From contig CAZDQF010000015.1 of the NCBI GenBank assembly GCA_964507445.1, positions 68,508-132,507 on the forward strand: a DNA stretch of 64,000 bases, read 5' to 3'. The notes under the pieces were generated by a model. The model ran no database searches. It was not told the origin of the DNA and saw nothing but the letters and a program-made list of their open reading frames with translations. This document shows, one piece after another, positions 19,670 to 30,544 of this stretch. Position 1 is the stretch's first letter. Each line of letters begins with the position of its first letter. A program made the position numbers and the translations under genes. Source of the DNA: GCA-2683135 sp964507445. GTDB taxonomy: Bacteria; Planctomycetota; GCA-002687715.

Positions 19670-20428
19670 TCAGGCCTTGCTGGCCGCCTCCTCCTCGATC
19701 CAGCCGTAGCCTCGCTCTTCCAGCTCCAGGGCCAGGGACTTGTCGCTGCTGCGGGCGATGCGTCCCTGGGAGAGGACGTGAACCCGGTCCGGCACGATGT
19801 GCTCCAGGAGACGCTGGTAGTGGGTGACCACGACGATGGCCCGCCCCTCTCCGCGCAGGGTGTTGACGCCGTTGGCCACGACCTTGAGGGCGTCGATGTC
19901 CAGGCCCGAGTCGGTCTCGTCGAGGATGGCCAGGCGGGGCTCCAGGACGCACATCTGGAGGATCTCGTTCTTCTTCTTCTCACCCCCGGAGAAGCCCTCG
20001 TTCACCGAGCGGTTGAGGAAGCTCGGGTCCATGTCCATGAGGGCCGCCTTCTCCTTGAGCAGGGTGAGGAACTCCATGGCGTCGAGCTCCGTCTCTCCCC
20101 GCGCCTTACGCTGCGCGTTGAGGGCGGCCTTGAGGAAGTAGGAGTTGGTGACCCCGGGGATCTCCACGGGGTACTGGAACCCGAGGAACACGCCCAGATG
20201 GGAGCGCTCCTCCGGAGAGAGCTCCAACAGGCTGGTGCCGTCCATGGCCACGTCGCCTTCCGTGACCTCGAACCGTTCCCTCCCCGCGACGACCTGCGCC
20301 AGGGTGCTCTTGCCGGAGCCGTTGGGCCCCATGATGGCGTGGACCTCCCCTGCGTTGATGGAGAGGTCGATGCCCTTGAGGATCGGGGTCTCGTCAATCC
20401 GGGCGTGGAGATTGGTGATCTTGAGCAT
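19670..20428 (-). CDS. sufC: SufC ATPase of the SufBCD complex
   Basis: 252 residues, an ABC-type ATPase with Walker A GPNGSGKSTLAQV, the SufC-type signature FSGGEKKKNEILQM and Walker B LAILDETDSGLD. SufC drives the conformational change of SufB-SufD during cluster assembly. The start MLKITNL at 20428 lies 7 nt after the sufB stop; an in-frame extension upstream has no family similarity. Confidence 0.96.
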   Translation of the reverse strand: MLKITNLHARIDETPILKGIDLSINAGEVHAIMGPNGSGKSTLAQVVAGRERFEVTEGDVAMDGTSLLELSPEERSHLGVFLGFQYPVEIPGVTNSYFLKAALNAQRKARGETELDAMEFLTLLKEKAALMDMDPSFLNRSVNEGFSGGEKKKNEILQMCVLEPRLAILDETDSGLDIDALKVVANGVNTLRGEGRAIVVVTHYQRLLEHIVPDRVHVLSQGRIARSSDKSLALELEERGYGWIEEEAASKA

Positions 20429-20435
20429 GGGTGGT

Positions 20436-21887
<1,452 letters not shown>

Positions 21888-21895
21888 GGTGCTGC

Positions 21896-22360
21896 TCAGA
21901 CGACGGCGCCGTCGGGGGGGACGGTGAAGGACTCGACGGGGTCCGCCACCGGGCAGGTCATTTCCGCCAGGGAGACCCGGTCGAGGGCGTCCCGGATGGC
22001 GTCATTGAGCCTCTGCCAGCTGCCCCGGACGGGGCACCAGGGTTCCTGGGCGCAGTCCCCTTCATCAGGCTCTTCGGGGGCGCAGTCCGTGACCGCGATG
22101 GGACCGTCGCAGGCGACGATGATCTCGCCCACGGTGATGGTCTGGGGAGGCTGGCTCAGTCGATAGCCCCCGTTGACCCCGCGGACGGACTCCAGGAGGC
22201 CGGCGCGGGCCAGCATCTTCAGCACCTTGCTCGCCATGGACGGGGCCATGTGGGTCCGGTCCGCCAGCTCGCGAGCGGACAGGGTGGTCCCCTCGCTCTC
22301 CTTGGCGAAGTGCCCCAGGAGGAGGATGCCGTAGTCTGCTTGTTTGGAGATGCGGATCAT
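21896..22360 (-). CDS. Rrf2-family Fe-S-sensing transcriptional regulator of the suf operon
   Basis: 154 residues from the ATG at 22360. The N-terminal winged helix shows ISKQADYGILLLGHFA, LADRTHMAPSMASKVLKML and ESVRGVNGGYRLSQPP, as in IscR/SufR-like Rrf2 proteins. A cysteine cluster C-X9-C-X5-C (DCAPEEPDEGDC to PWC) is placed where IscR holds its [2Fe-2S] ligands, with a slightly wider first spacing. It is the promoter-proximal gene of sufBCDSUT, so it very likely senses Fe-S status and controls its own operon. The ATG at 22360 fits the Rrf2 N-terminus better than the further 12-codon extension. Confidence 0.92.
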   Translation of the reverse strand: MIRISKQADYGILLLGHFAKESEGTTLSARELADRTHMAPSMASKVLKMLARAGLLESVRGVNGGYRLSQPPQTITVGEIIVACDGPIAVTDCAPEEPDEGDCAQEPWCPVRGSWQRLNDAIRDALDRVSLAEMTCPVADPVESFTVPPDGAVV

Positions 22361-22367
22361 GGACTCT

Positions 22368-22392
22368 ATATCGTACTGTGAAGGTCCTCTAT
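22368..22392 (-). promoter_or_regulatory. Putative Rrf2/IscR-type operator over the suf promoter
   Basis: A 25-bp imperfect dyad with ATA and TAT at its ends and ACT...GTC in the middle; it agrees at 17 of 25 positions with the IscR type 1 pattern as I recall it. It covers a TACGAT -10 (22370-22375, minus strand) 9 nt before the regulator's start, with TTTGGA about 16 nt further up as -35. This position would allow autorepression of the whole suf operon. Confidence 0.45.
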
Positions 22393-22445
22393 CCAAAGGT
22401 CGTGCGGGAACATCCTGGGCGAATCGGCCTAAAGGCTTGATATAG

Positions 22446-23021
22446 CTATGAATGGAGCCGCGGAAGGGGATCGCCCCTGGCGATGATTCGGGCCTCCTCC
22501 ACGGCGAGTTCGTCGTAGCGGCGGCGGATCTCCTCCCGCGCTGCGAACTGCTCCGCCAGGCGGAGATAGAGGCCGTGGTGGCGGGCCTCAGACTCCAGCA
22601 GGGTGCCGTAGAAGCTCGCCAGATCCCGGTCCCTCAGGTGGTCCCGGAGCAGGGTGAAGCGTTCGCAGGAGCGCGCCTCGATGAGGGCGGCGACGCAGCA
22701 GCGGTCCACCGCCTTCTCCGGTTCTCGGGTCCGGATCAGCTCGCCGAGTCGCCTGCCGTAGCTGGACTGGGGTTGCCCCACCAATTCCGTGCCCCGGCCG
22801 GCGAGGATCTCCAGCACCTGCCTGAAGTGGAGCAGCTCCTCCTCGACCACCTCCGTGAGAGGGACGACGAAGGCGCTGTGCTCGACGTAGCTGAACACCA
22901 TGTTCATGGCGGTCCCGGCGGCCTTCTTCTCGCAGTGCGCGTGGTCCACCAGGACCTCGTCCATGTGCGGCTCGATCCGCTCGACCCAGTGAGGAGGCGT
23001 GGTGCTCTTGAGGGACAACAC
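22446..23021 (-). CDS. miaE: tRNA-(ms2io6A37)-hydroxylase MiaE
   Basis: 191 residues. The di-iron ligands of MiaE are visible: DHAHCEKKAAG, EEELLHF, EARSCERF and ESEARHH. MiaE is a nonhaem di-iron monooxygenase that hydroxylates the isopentenyl group of ms2i6A at tRNA position 37, an oxygen-dependent step. It stands 24 nt after the CRTAC1 gene and 85 nt before the Fe-S regulator gene, so it could be read from the cytochrome promoter. MiaA and MiaB, which make its substrate (MiaB is an Fe-S enzyme), are not in the window. Confidence 0.92.
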   Translation of the reverse strand: MLSLKSTTPPHWVERIEPHMDEVLVDHAHCEKKAAGTAMNMVFSYVEHSAFVVPLTEVVEEELLHFRQVLEILAGRGTELVGQPQSSYGRRLGELIRTREPEKAVDRCCVAALIEARSCERFTLLRDHLRDRDLASFYGTLLESEARHHGLYLRLAEQFAAREEIRRRYDELAVEEARIIARGDPLPRLHS

Positions 23022-23044
23022 GGGGGATGCTCCGAGCGCGGCGG

Positions 23045-24862
23045 TCAGCCGCCTTGCTTGATCACGATCTCACGATCCACCGCGGTCACCTTGACCTCCT
23101 GGGTCTCGCCCGACGGCCAGCGGATGGTGAGGCTGTCCACGGAGGTGGACCCTCCCAGGCCGAAGGTCTGGGTGAGCTCCCCGAGGGAGGCGTAGGAGCT
23201 GGCGGTGGTGACCAGCCGCCGTTGCGACTGGTTGTTGGCGACCAGGGAGATCCAGGCGCCGATGGCCTGGGTGTTGGGGCTCTTGCCCACGAGCCTGACC
23301 CGTAACCAGTGGTTACCCGTCTGCTGGTCGTTTCGCAGCAGCCGGGTCCTGCCACCGTTGTCCCCCGCGATCAGGTCCAGGTCTCCGTCCCCGTCCAGGT
23401 CCGCCACGGCGAGGCCTCGTCCCACGAACGGGTCATCCAGTCCGGGGCCGCAGGCGTCCGTCCAGTCCCGGAAGTAGTTGCCCAGGTTCCTCAGGATCCG
23501 CAGCCGCTGTCGGTAACGGATGGCCGCCTTGACCTCCTGGATCTCGGGCTCCAGGTGGCCGTTGGCCAGGACGATGTCCTGCAGGCCGTCCAGGTCCATG
23601 TCGGCGCACTTGAGCCCGAAGGTCAGGACCGCCTGGGTGGAGGCTGAGATGTTCTTGGCCTGGGACGACTCCTTGAAGGCATGTCCGGTCTTCAGGTACA
23701 GGGAGACCGGCTCGCCGCTGAAGTTGCCGATGGGGACGGCGACGCCGCCGTCGTTGTAGATGTCCACGGCGTCGATGCCCATGCCGGCCCGGGTCCTGCC
23801 GTCCTCGTCATAGGCGATGGCCGCGGCCACCGCCGAGTCCTTGTAGCGACCGGGTTCGCGGCTCAGGAAGAGGAAGTTGGGGGCGCCGTCGTTGGCCACC
23901 ACCAGGTCCAGGCGCTCATCCCCGTTGAAGTCCCACAGGGCTACGCCGAGGGCCTTGGCCTTCGGGTAGCCGTCCTGATCCACCACGGTCACGCCGGAGA
24001 CGTCGGTGCGGTCCTGGAACTTGCCGTCGCCGTCGTTGAGATACAGGCGGCAGGTGTTCCCGTCGTAGGGGGTCGGCGCGGCGAAGCTCTTGTCCCGTCC
24101 GTTCAAGGTCTCCATGACGTCGTTCTCGGGGCACCACCGCGCGTACATGCACACGAAGAGGTCCAGGTCGCCGTCCTCGTCACAGTCGAAGAAGGTGGCG
24201 GAGGTCGACCAGTCCGGGCCCTTGACGCCGCTGCGGTCGGTCCATCCCGGCGTGACCAGCCCGGCCTCCGCGGTCACGTCCGTAAACCGGGTCCCGTCGT
24301 TGCGGAGCAGCCGTGTGCAGTCCCACCCGGTGACCAGGAGGTCCACGTCACCATCTCCGTCGTAGTCCGCCGCCGTGCCACCGAGGGCGTGGCCGCGGAT
24401 CTCCAGCTTCCATTCGTCCGTGACGTCGCTGTATCGGAACGGCCCTTCGCAACGGTACAGCCGCGATCGTGGCGACCCCCGCGCGGCCAGCTTGGGGTCC
24501 TGTGGGAACGTGGACCCGTTCGGGGCGAAGAGGTCCAGGTCGCCGTCCCCGTCCATGTCCAGCAGCACGACCCCGGGCCCCATGCACTCCACCAGGTAGC
24601 GGGAGTGACCACCGGCTTCGGTCATGAACCCGCCGGTGAAGTGGTCCAGGTCGACTCCGGACCCACCGGAGGCGTCGTGGAACGGCAGGGCCGGTTCCAG
24701 GGGGCGGTCGTCGACGGGGACGCTGGGCGGAGGCTTGGGAGGGGGAGGAGGCTCCACCTCGTCCTCACCGCAGGCCGCGAGGACGAACGTCAGCGTGATG
24801 ACGGTCAGCCCTGACAGGACGCCGCGTGAGATCTTGTCGGTCAGGTCTGGTCGCTCGGTCAT
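23045..24862 (-). CDS. CRTAC1-type FG-GAP/ASPIC-UnbV repeat lipoprotein
   Basis: About 605 residues. A lipoprotein signal ends in VLAAC, followed by a Pro-rich linker and FG-GAP repeats with Ca-binding loops: DMDGDGDLDLF, DYDGDGDVDLL, DCDEDGDLDLF, DFNGDERLDLV and DLDGDGDLDLI. The C-terminus is an ASPIC/UnbV domain (NHWLRVRLVGKSPN to QTFGLGG and RWPSGETQEV). These proteins are exported beta-propellers, frequent in Planctomycetota and Acidobacteriota, of unknown biochemical role. The start codon overlaps the stop of the upstream cytochrome gene (TGATG; a GTG one codon earlier is also possible), so the two are a translationally coupled pair. Confidence 0.9.
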   Translation of the reverse strand: MTERPDLTDKISRGVLSGLTVITLTFVLAACGEDEVEPPPPPKPPPSVPVDDRPLEPALPFHDASGGSGVDLDHFTGGFMTEAGGHSRYLVECMGPGVVLLDMDGDGDLDLFAPNGSTFPQDPKLAARGSPRSRLYRCEGPFRYSDVTDEWKLEIRGHALGGTAADYDGDGDVDLLVTGWDCTRLLRNDGTRFTDVTAEAGLVTPGWTDRSGVKGPDWSTSATFFDCDEDGDLDLFVCMYARWCPENDVMETLNGRDKSFAAPTPYDGNTCRLYLNDGDGKFQDRTDVSGVTVVDQDGYPKAKALGVALWDFNGDERLDLVVANDGAPNFLFLSREPGRYKDSAVAAAIAYDEDGRTRAGMGIDAVDIYNDGGVAVPIGNFSGEPVSLYLKTGHAFKESSQAKNISASTQAVLTFGLKCADMDLDGLQDIVLANGHLEPEIQEVKAAIRYRQRLRILRNLGNYFRDWTDACGPGLDDPFVGRGLAVADLDGDGDLDLIAGDNGGRTRLLRNDQQTGNHWLRVRLVGKSPNTQAIGAWISLVANNQSQRRLVTTASSYASLGELTQTFGLGGSTSVDSLTIRWPSGETQEVKVTAVDREIVIKQGG

Positions 24863-27669
24863 CACTGGGGAGTCAGCTCGTGGATGACCACCCGTTGGCT
24901 CATCCGGTGGTCGTGGGGATGGGTGTCCCGATAAGACAGGGTCGCCTTCTGTGCGTCCTCGTCGATCTTGTACTTCAGGTAGGCCCGCCGCGCCTCACCG
25001 GAGGCGTACTGGAAGGCGGCCTTGCGTCTCGGGTCCTCCGCCTGCTCCGCCAGCGACCCGTAGGCTTCGGATCGCTTCTCGTGAGCGAGGGCATGCTCGG
25101 GGTCGATGCGGAGGACCTGGAGGAACGCCTTTATGGCCTCTTCGTATCGACCCAGGTGCATCAGGGTCCTCCCCAGGCGCGCCCAGGTGTCGCGGCTGTC
25201 CGGGTACATCTCCGTGACGGCCCGGAACTGCACCAGGGCGTCCTCCAGGGACGCGCCGCCACGTTCCTCGAACAGGCGTCCCCACCAGAACGCGTTCTTG
25301 TAGTCCTCCGGCGCCGCCTCCGTCGCCTTGCGCAGCATGCGCTCGCAGGCGTCGAAGTCACCGTCCACGAGGTACTGGCGCGCCTGGTTGCGCCAGCCAT
25401 CCGGGCGATCCGGGACCATGCGAGCGACCTGCTCAAAGGCGGTCAGGGCCTCCTTCGTGACGCCGTCCAGGGCCAGGGCCACGCCGTAGTCGTTGAAGCG
25501 CTTCCAGTCATCCGGTGACGGTTCCCGGGCGTCGGGCTCGCTGTCGTCGTCGCCGAGGGTCACGGTGACGGCGTCGGACGCGATGGTGGTGATGGGGAGG
25601 TCCGGGACCTCCACCCCTTCGAACACGAACTCCGTGTACTCCCGGGTGAACTTGCGCCACTTGAGGCTCGCCTTGACGGTGAGCTCGCCCAGGGGCGTGT
25701 CCTCCGGGATGGTGAAGGTGTAACGGGCCAGGTCCGATCCGCTGGGTGGGATGACGTTGGCGTAGACGGCGGTGTGGATGTCCGGGGCGTTGCGCTTGGC
25801 GATCCGTTGCCCGTGCTTGTCCACCAGCACCGAGCGGTAGAAGTGGGCTGCCGGGTCCACGCGCCGATCCTCCCGGACGGCGCCGCTCTGGAACAGCACC
25901 CCGTCGGCGGTGGCCACGGTGAGCTCGATCCAGCCCTGGTTGGAGTCGTTGGTGCCGCCGGGGAAGGTGTGCCCCACGCCCAGGTTCCGCACCACGATGT
26001 CCAGCTGCACCTGGTCCCCACGGTTCAGCGCGGGTCGGCGGCGGTCCACGGCCATGACAGGGGCCTCGCCGTTGCGCCGCAGGGCGAAGATGTCCACGCT
26101 CAGCTTCTGGTCCTGGAGGTAGGCCTCCATGCGCTTGATGGTGTCCATGTCGCCGCGGATGTACGGCAACGCGGTGTTCACGGCCAGGAACCGGTGGCTG
26201 CGGATCTTGCCGCCCTTCGCCGCCACGTCGCCAAGGGGGGCCTCCTCCAGGGGCATGTGACAGTCCTGGCATTGCCGGACGTCCTCCGGCTCATACCAGG
26301 TCATGGGGTTGTTCCGCGCCACCCCGGAGTTGTGCCAGGCGTCGAACTCGTTCTGTCCCCGCAGCCACCGGTAGTCGTTGACCGGCACGTCCAGGCTCAC
26401 CTTGTGGCAGGGCATGCAGAACTGGGACTCCCGGAAGAAGGGCTTGAGCATGCGCCGCTTGTGGACGGTGGGCTTGGCCTTCATGGCGTAGTCGTGGAGG
26501 ACGCGGGCCAGCCCCTCCTTGGAGGAGGAGAACATGTAGGGGGACGGGGACTCGTCCTGGATGTTGTAGTTGCCGTTGCCGGTCAGACCGTGGGTCTCGT
26601 CGATGGCGTGGCACGCCAGGCAGGTGAGCCCAGCCTGGGCGTCCAGGGAGACCGGGTCGATGTCGTTCTCCATGTTGCCGGCGAGCATGATGGCCGGGTC
26701 GTGGCAGCCGCCGCACCACTGGGACTCCTTGCGGCCGGTCTCGTCCCGGGTCAACTCCACGGCCTTGCGATAGAAGGGGTTGTTGAACGAGGCGAAGCGA
26801 TGGGCGGAGGTGGCCCATTGCTCGACGGAGTCCGGGTGACAGCGCTGGCAGGTCTGGGCGCCCAGGTAATGACTGGGGGCGAACCCCCGCTCCCGGGTCT
26901 CCTGTTCGTAGGCCTCCCGGTCGGGGAAGTCGTCGTGGTGGATGATGCGAGCGGGGAGAGGTCCGCCGGACGACGTGGTGGTGGCGGCGGGGAAGAAGGG
27001 GCTCCGCGGGTCCACGTCCCCCTCCGGCACGAAGGGGATGAACGGATCGTCCACCGGCGGGTCCCTCCAGACATCCGGGATCTCCCGCGCCACCCTGGTC
27101 ACGGGGCGGTCGGCCACGGGCTCGCTGCTGAGGGTGGCCTCGACGCCGTGGACGAGCCCGATGAGCACCACCAGGCCGAGCATGCGACCGGCGGCGGTCC
27201 GGGTGTCGCGTCCGGAGGGAGGATCAAAGGAGAGCCGCCGGTGCGCCAGGTAGAGGAAGGGCAGGAGGAGGGCCAGGACCTGGTGGGAGATGAACGCCCA
27301 CTGATTGTCGCGGGTGTTGGCGGCGGTGAGGATGAAGAACCCGGTCACCATGATGATCGTCATGGCGAGGAGGACGCCGATCCCCGTGGGGACGGTCCCG
27401 CGGCTCTTGCGCAGCAGGGCCTTCTTCAGGTGCCAGAAGGCGAAGACCAGGGCCGGGCCGAAGACGGCCACCCCCACCAGGATGTGGAGGGCGAGCATGA
27501 CCTGGTACGTGATCGAGAGGCGGTGAGGGTCGTCTCCCACCCCGGCCGCGCGGCCAGCCAGCGCCAGGTAGAGGGAGTTCGCGATCATGAACCCGGCGGC
27601 CGCCACCACGAATGCGAGAAGCCGGATCTGTCCGGGGGACAGCAACTTGAGCTCTTGTGACCGTGCCAT
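24862..27669 (-). CDS. Membrane-anchored pentahaem c-type cytochrome with C-terminal TPRs
   Basis: 935 residues. The N-terminus has about five membrane helices (roughly residues 17-40, 57-80, 97-118, 124-143, 162-178). The exported part holds five CXXCH haem sites: CQRCH (274), CGGCH (319), CLACH (350), CMPCH and CQDCH. A beta-rich domain (HTFPGGTNDSNQGWIEL) follows and the protein ends in TPR repeats (about residues 680-880). Known relatives are multihaem cytochromes of the hydroxylamine-oxidoreductase/NrfA-like cytochrome c554 superfamily, often next to CRTAC1 proteins. Inference: electron transfer between a membrane pool and an exported partner. MARSQELK at 27669 is taken as start, since the longer form adds only 11 unlikely residues. 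Confidence 0.88.
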   Translation of the reverse strand: MARSQELKLLSPGQIRLLAFVVAAAGFMIANSLYLALAGRAAGVGDDPHRLSITYQVMLALHILVGVAVFGPALVFAFWHLKKALLRKSRGTVPTGIGVLLAMTIIMVTGFFILTAANTRDNQWAFISHQVLALLLPFLYLAHRRLSFDPPSGRDTRTAAGRMLGLVVLIGLVHGVEATLSSEPVADRPVTRVAREIPDVWRDPPVDDPFIPFVPEGDVDPRSPFFPAATTTSSGGPLPARIIHHDDFPDREAYEQETRERGFAPSHYLGAQTCQRCHPDSVEQWATSAHRFASFNNPFYRKAVELTRDETGRKESQWCGGCHDPAIMLAGNMENDIDPVSLDAQAGLTCLACHAIDETHGLTGNGNYNIQDESPSPYMFSSSKEGLARVLHDYAMKAKPTVHKRRMLKPFFRESQFCMPCHKVSLDVPVNDYRWLRGQNEFDAWHNSGVARNNPMTWYEPEDVRQCQDCHMPLEEAPLGDVAAKGGKIRSHRFLAVNTALPYIRGDMDTIKRMEAYLQDQKLSVDIFALRRNGEAPVMAVDRRRPALNRGDQVQLDIVVRNLGVGHTFPGGTNDSNQGWIELTVATADGVLFQSGAVREDRRVDPAAHFYRSVLVDKHGQRIAKRNAPDIHTAVYANVIPPSGSDLARYTFTIPEDTPLGELTVKASLKWRKFTREYTEFVFEGVEVPDLPITTIASDAVTVTLGDDDSEPDAREPSPDDWKRFNDYGVALALDGVTKEALTAFEQVARMVPDRPDGWRNQARQYLVDGDFDACERMLRKATEAAPEDYKNAFWWGRLFEERGGASLEDALVQFRAVTEMYPDSRDTWARLGRTLMHLGRYEEAIKAFLQVLRIDPEHALAHEKRSEAYGSLAEQAEDPRRKAAFQYASGEARRAYLKYKIDEDAQKATLSYRDTHPHDHRMSQRVVIHELTPQ

Positions 27670-27744
27670 CGAGGATTGCGCCCGAGCGCCCGGGTACACC
27701 ATAGCAGCCCCGGGGCGGCTATCCCCCTCGCACTGCCCCCTGGA

Positions 27745-30408
27745 TCAGATGCTGAGGGGGTCCGGCTTGTCCGGCTCGACACCGAGGTTGCTGATGGCCT
27801 GCTCCACCTGCTGCGATTCCACCGCGCCTTCCTGACGCAGGGCGTCCAGGGTGGCGATCACGATGGAGGCGGCGTCGACCTCGAAGTGCCGCCGCAGGGC
27901 GCCGCGGTTGTCGCTCATGCCGAACCCGTCCGTCCCCAGGGGGACGAAGGTGCCGGGGACCCACCGGGCGATCATCTCCGGGACCGCCTTCATGTAGTCC
28001 GTGGCGGCGATGAACGGTCCCTTGACGCCGTCCAGGGTCCGGGTGACGTAAGGCACCCTGGGGTCCGCGCTCGGGTTCAGCCGGTTCCAGCGCTCGCAGC
28101 TCAGAGCGTCGTTCCGCAGCTGCTGATAGCTGGTGGCGGACCAGATGTCCGCCGCCACCCCGTACTCCTCGCCGAGGATGCGCTGGGCCTCCATGACCTG
28201 CTGGATGATGGAGGCGGAGCCGAAGAGCTGGGCCCGCAGGCCGTGGGTGCTCTCCGCTGCGCGGAGCCGGTAGAGGCCGCGGAGGATGCCCTCTTCGGCT
28301 CCCTCTGGCATGGGCGGCATGACGTAGTTCTCGTTCTGGATGGTGACGTAGTACCAGGTGTCCTCTTCATCCACGATCATCCGCTGGATGCCGTCCTTGA
28401 CGATGACCGCCAGCTCGTAGGCGAACGCGGGGTCGTAGGCGCGGATGTTGGGCATGCAGGAGGCGAGGATGTGGCTCTGGCCGTCCTCGTGCTGGAGCCC
28501 CTCGCCGTTGAGAGTGGTCCTGCCCGCCGTGGCGCCCATGAGGAAGCCCCGCCCTCGTGCGTCGCCGAAGGCCCACGCCTGGTCTCCGATGCGCTGGAAC
28601 CCGAACATGGAGTAGAAGACGTAGAACGGGATCATGGGCTCGCCGTGGGTGGCGTAGGCGGTGCCGGCGGCGTGGAAGGTGGACATGGCGCCCGCCTCCG
28701 TGATGCCCTCTTCGAACAGCTGTCCGTCCGCGGCCTCCCGGTAGTAGAGCAGCATCTGCTTGTCCACCGGTTCGTAGAGCTGCCCCTTGGCGGCGTAGAT
28801 CCCCACCTGCCTGAACAGGGGGTCCATGCCGAAGGTGCGGGCTTCATCCGGGACCACCGGGACGACCCGCTTACCCACGGTCGGGTCCTTGAGCAGCTGG
28901 GTGATCAGCTGGGAGAAGGCCATGGTGGTGGAGACCTCCATGTCGATGCCTTCGGAGAAGGTCGAGAAGACGGCCTCCGACGGGGCGTCCACCTTGACAT
29001 CGACGTGCGTGCGTCGGGCGGGGAGAGGGCCTCCCATGGCACCACGACGCTCGTTCAGATACGCGACCTCCGCGCTGTCCGGGCCCGGGTGGAAGAAGGG
29101 GTAATCCTCAAGCTGCTCGTCGGTGAACGGGATGTCCAGCAGGTCCCTCAGGGTCGCGAGGGGCTCCTGCTCGATCTGCTTCATCTGGTGGGTGGAGTTC
29201 TTGCCGGCGAAGGTCGGGCCCACGCGCCAGCCCTTCACGGAGTGGGACAGGATGACCGTGGGCCGTCCCTGGTGTTCCTCCGCCGCCTTGAAGGCGGCGT
29301 ACACCTTGCGCCGGTCGTGGCCGCCCGGGCGCAGGGCGCCCAGCTCATCGTCGCTCATGTCGGCCACCAGGGAGAGCAGCTGATCGTTCTGGCCGAAGAA
29401 GCGCTCCCGCAGGGCGGCGCCGTCGCTGCCGGCGAAGTGCTGCCACTCGCCGTCCACGACGTTGGTGAGGGCCTGACGCAGGGCCCCTTCGTGATCCTGG
29501 GCCAGGATCGGGTCCCACTCCCTTCCCCACACGCACTTGATGACGTTCCACCCGCAGCCGCGGTAGAGCCCCTCGAGCTCCTGGATGATCTTGCCGTTGC
29601 CACGCACGGGGCCGTCCAGTCGCTGCAGGTTGCAGTTGATGACGAACGTGAGGTTGTCCAGCCCGTCACGGGCGGCCAGGGTCAGGGCTCCCGCCGCCTC
29701 GGGCTCGTCCGTCTCTCCGTCTCCGAGGAACACCCAGACCCGGCTGGGGTTCGTGTCGACGATGCCGCGGGCGTTGAGGTACCGGTTGAACCGCGCCTGG
29801 TAGACCGCGGCCATGGGGCCCAGGCCCATGGAGACCGTGGGGAACTCCCAGTAGTCGGGCATGAGCCGCGGGTGGGGATAGCTGGACAGCCCCTTGCCGT
29901 CGCGGATGGACTCCCGACGGAAGCGGGTCAGGTGCTCCTCGTCGAACCGCCCCTCGAGGAAGGTCCTGGCGTACATGCCGGGGGAACCGTGCCCCTGGTA
30001 GTAGACCTGGTCTCCGGTGCCTTCCCCCTGCTTGCCGCGGAAGAACCAGTTGAAGCCCACCTCGTACAGGGTCGCGGAGGAGGCGAAGGTGGAGATGTGC
30101 CCGCCGATGCCCGGGTGGTCGTGGTTGCCCTTGGCGACGATCACCGCGGCGTTCCACCGGATGATGTCCTCGATCCGTTGCTCCATCTCCTCGTCCCCGG
30201 GGAACGGCGCTTCGTCGTCACGATGGATCGTGTTGACGTAGTCCGTCTGGACCGGGAACTCGCCGACGGCCCGTTGGCGTCGGGCGTCGGAGAGGAGCTT
30301 GGCGATGATGTAGCGGGCGCGGTCCTTGCCGTCTACCTGAACGACGGCGGCCAGGGACTCGAGCCATTCCTGCGTCTGCTGCGGATCAAAATCCCGATGT
30401 TGGTGCAT
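27745..30408 (-). CDS. aceE: Pyruvate dehydrogenase E1 component, homodimeric type
   Basis: 887 residues from MHQHRDF, the same length as E. coli AceE. It decarboxylates pyruvate with thiamine diphosphate and transfers acetyl to the E2 lipoyl domain. Visible features are GGHISTFASSATLYEVGFN, the ThDP/Mg motif GDGETDEPEAAGAL...NLTFVINCNLQ (seen as GDGETDEP and FVINCNLQRLDGP), and FYSMFGFQRIGD. Neither aceF nor lpd is adjacent, so the complex is encoded in separate loci. An upstream in-frame extension to 30600 exists, but the -10 at 30483-30488 lies inside it, which supports the chosen start. Confidence 0.95.
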   Translation of the reverse strand: MHQHRDFDPQQTQEWLESLAAVVQVDGKDRARYIIAKLLSDARRQRAVGEFPVQTDYVNTIHRDDEAPFPGDEEMEQRIEDIIRWNAAVIVAKGNHDHPGIGGHISTFASSATLYEVGFNWFFRGKQGEGTGDQVYYQGHGSPGMYARTFLEGRFDEEHLTRFRRESIRDGKGLSSYPHPRLMPDYWEFPTVSMGLGPMAAVYQARFNRYLNARGIVDTNPSRVWVFLGDGETDEPEAAGALTLAARDGLDNLTFVINCNLQRLDGPVRGNGKIIQELEGLYRGCGWNVIKCVWGREWDPILAQDHEGALRQALTNVVDGEWQHFAGSDGAALRERFFGQNDQLLSLVADMSDDELGALRPGGHDRRKVYAAFKAAEEHQGRPTVILSHSVKGWRVGPTFAGKNSTHQMKQIEQEPLATLRDLLDIPFTDEQLEDYPFFHPGPDSAEVAYLNERRGAMGGPLPARRTHVDVKVDAPSEAVFSTFSEGIDMEVSTTMAFSQLITQLLKDPTVGKRVVPVVPDEARTFGMDPLFRQVGIYAAKGQLYEPVDKQMLLYYREAADGQLFEEGITEAGAMSTFHAAGTAYATHGEPMIPFYVFYSMFGFQRIGDQAWAFGDARGRGFLMGATAGRTTLNGEGLQHEDGQSHILASCMPNIRAYDPAFAYELAVIVKDGIQRMIVDEEDTWYYVTIQNENYVMPPMPEGAEEGILRGLYRLRAAESTHGLRAQLFGSASIIQQVMEAQRILGEEYGVAADIWSATSYQQLRNDALSCERWNRLNPSADPRVPYVTRTLDGVKGPFIAATDYMKAVPEMIARWVPGTFVPLGTDGFGMSDNRGALRRHFEVDAASIVIATLDALRQEGAVESQQVEQAISNLGVEPDKPDPLSI

Positions 30409-30482
30409 GTCGCGTCCTCGGGCGCCAGGGGCCGTGGTGGTCTCGCTGGGGGGCGTGCGTGTTCCCATCCCGGCAGCGCGGA

Positions 30483-30488
30483 AGTATA
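30483..30488 (-). promoter_or_regulatory. -10 element (TATACT) for aceE
   Basis: TATACT on the minus strand, about 75 nt before the aceE ATG. The -35 region is weak (CTACGA at 17-bp spacing). It is the only AT-rich hexamer in the 136-nt divergent gap. Confidence 0.4.
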
Positions 30489-30544
30489 ACGGGAGCGGAA
30501 GGGATTCGTAGGTCGGTGTCGGTTCTCTCAGGGAGATTGCTGTC

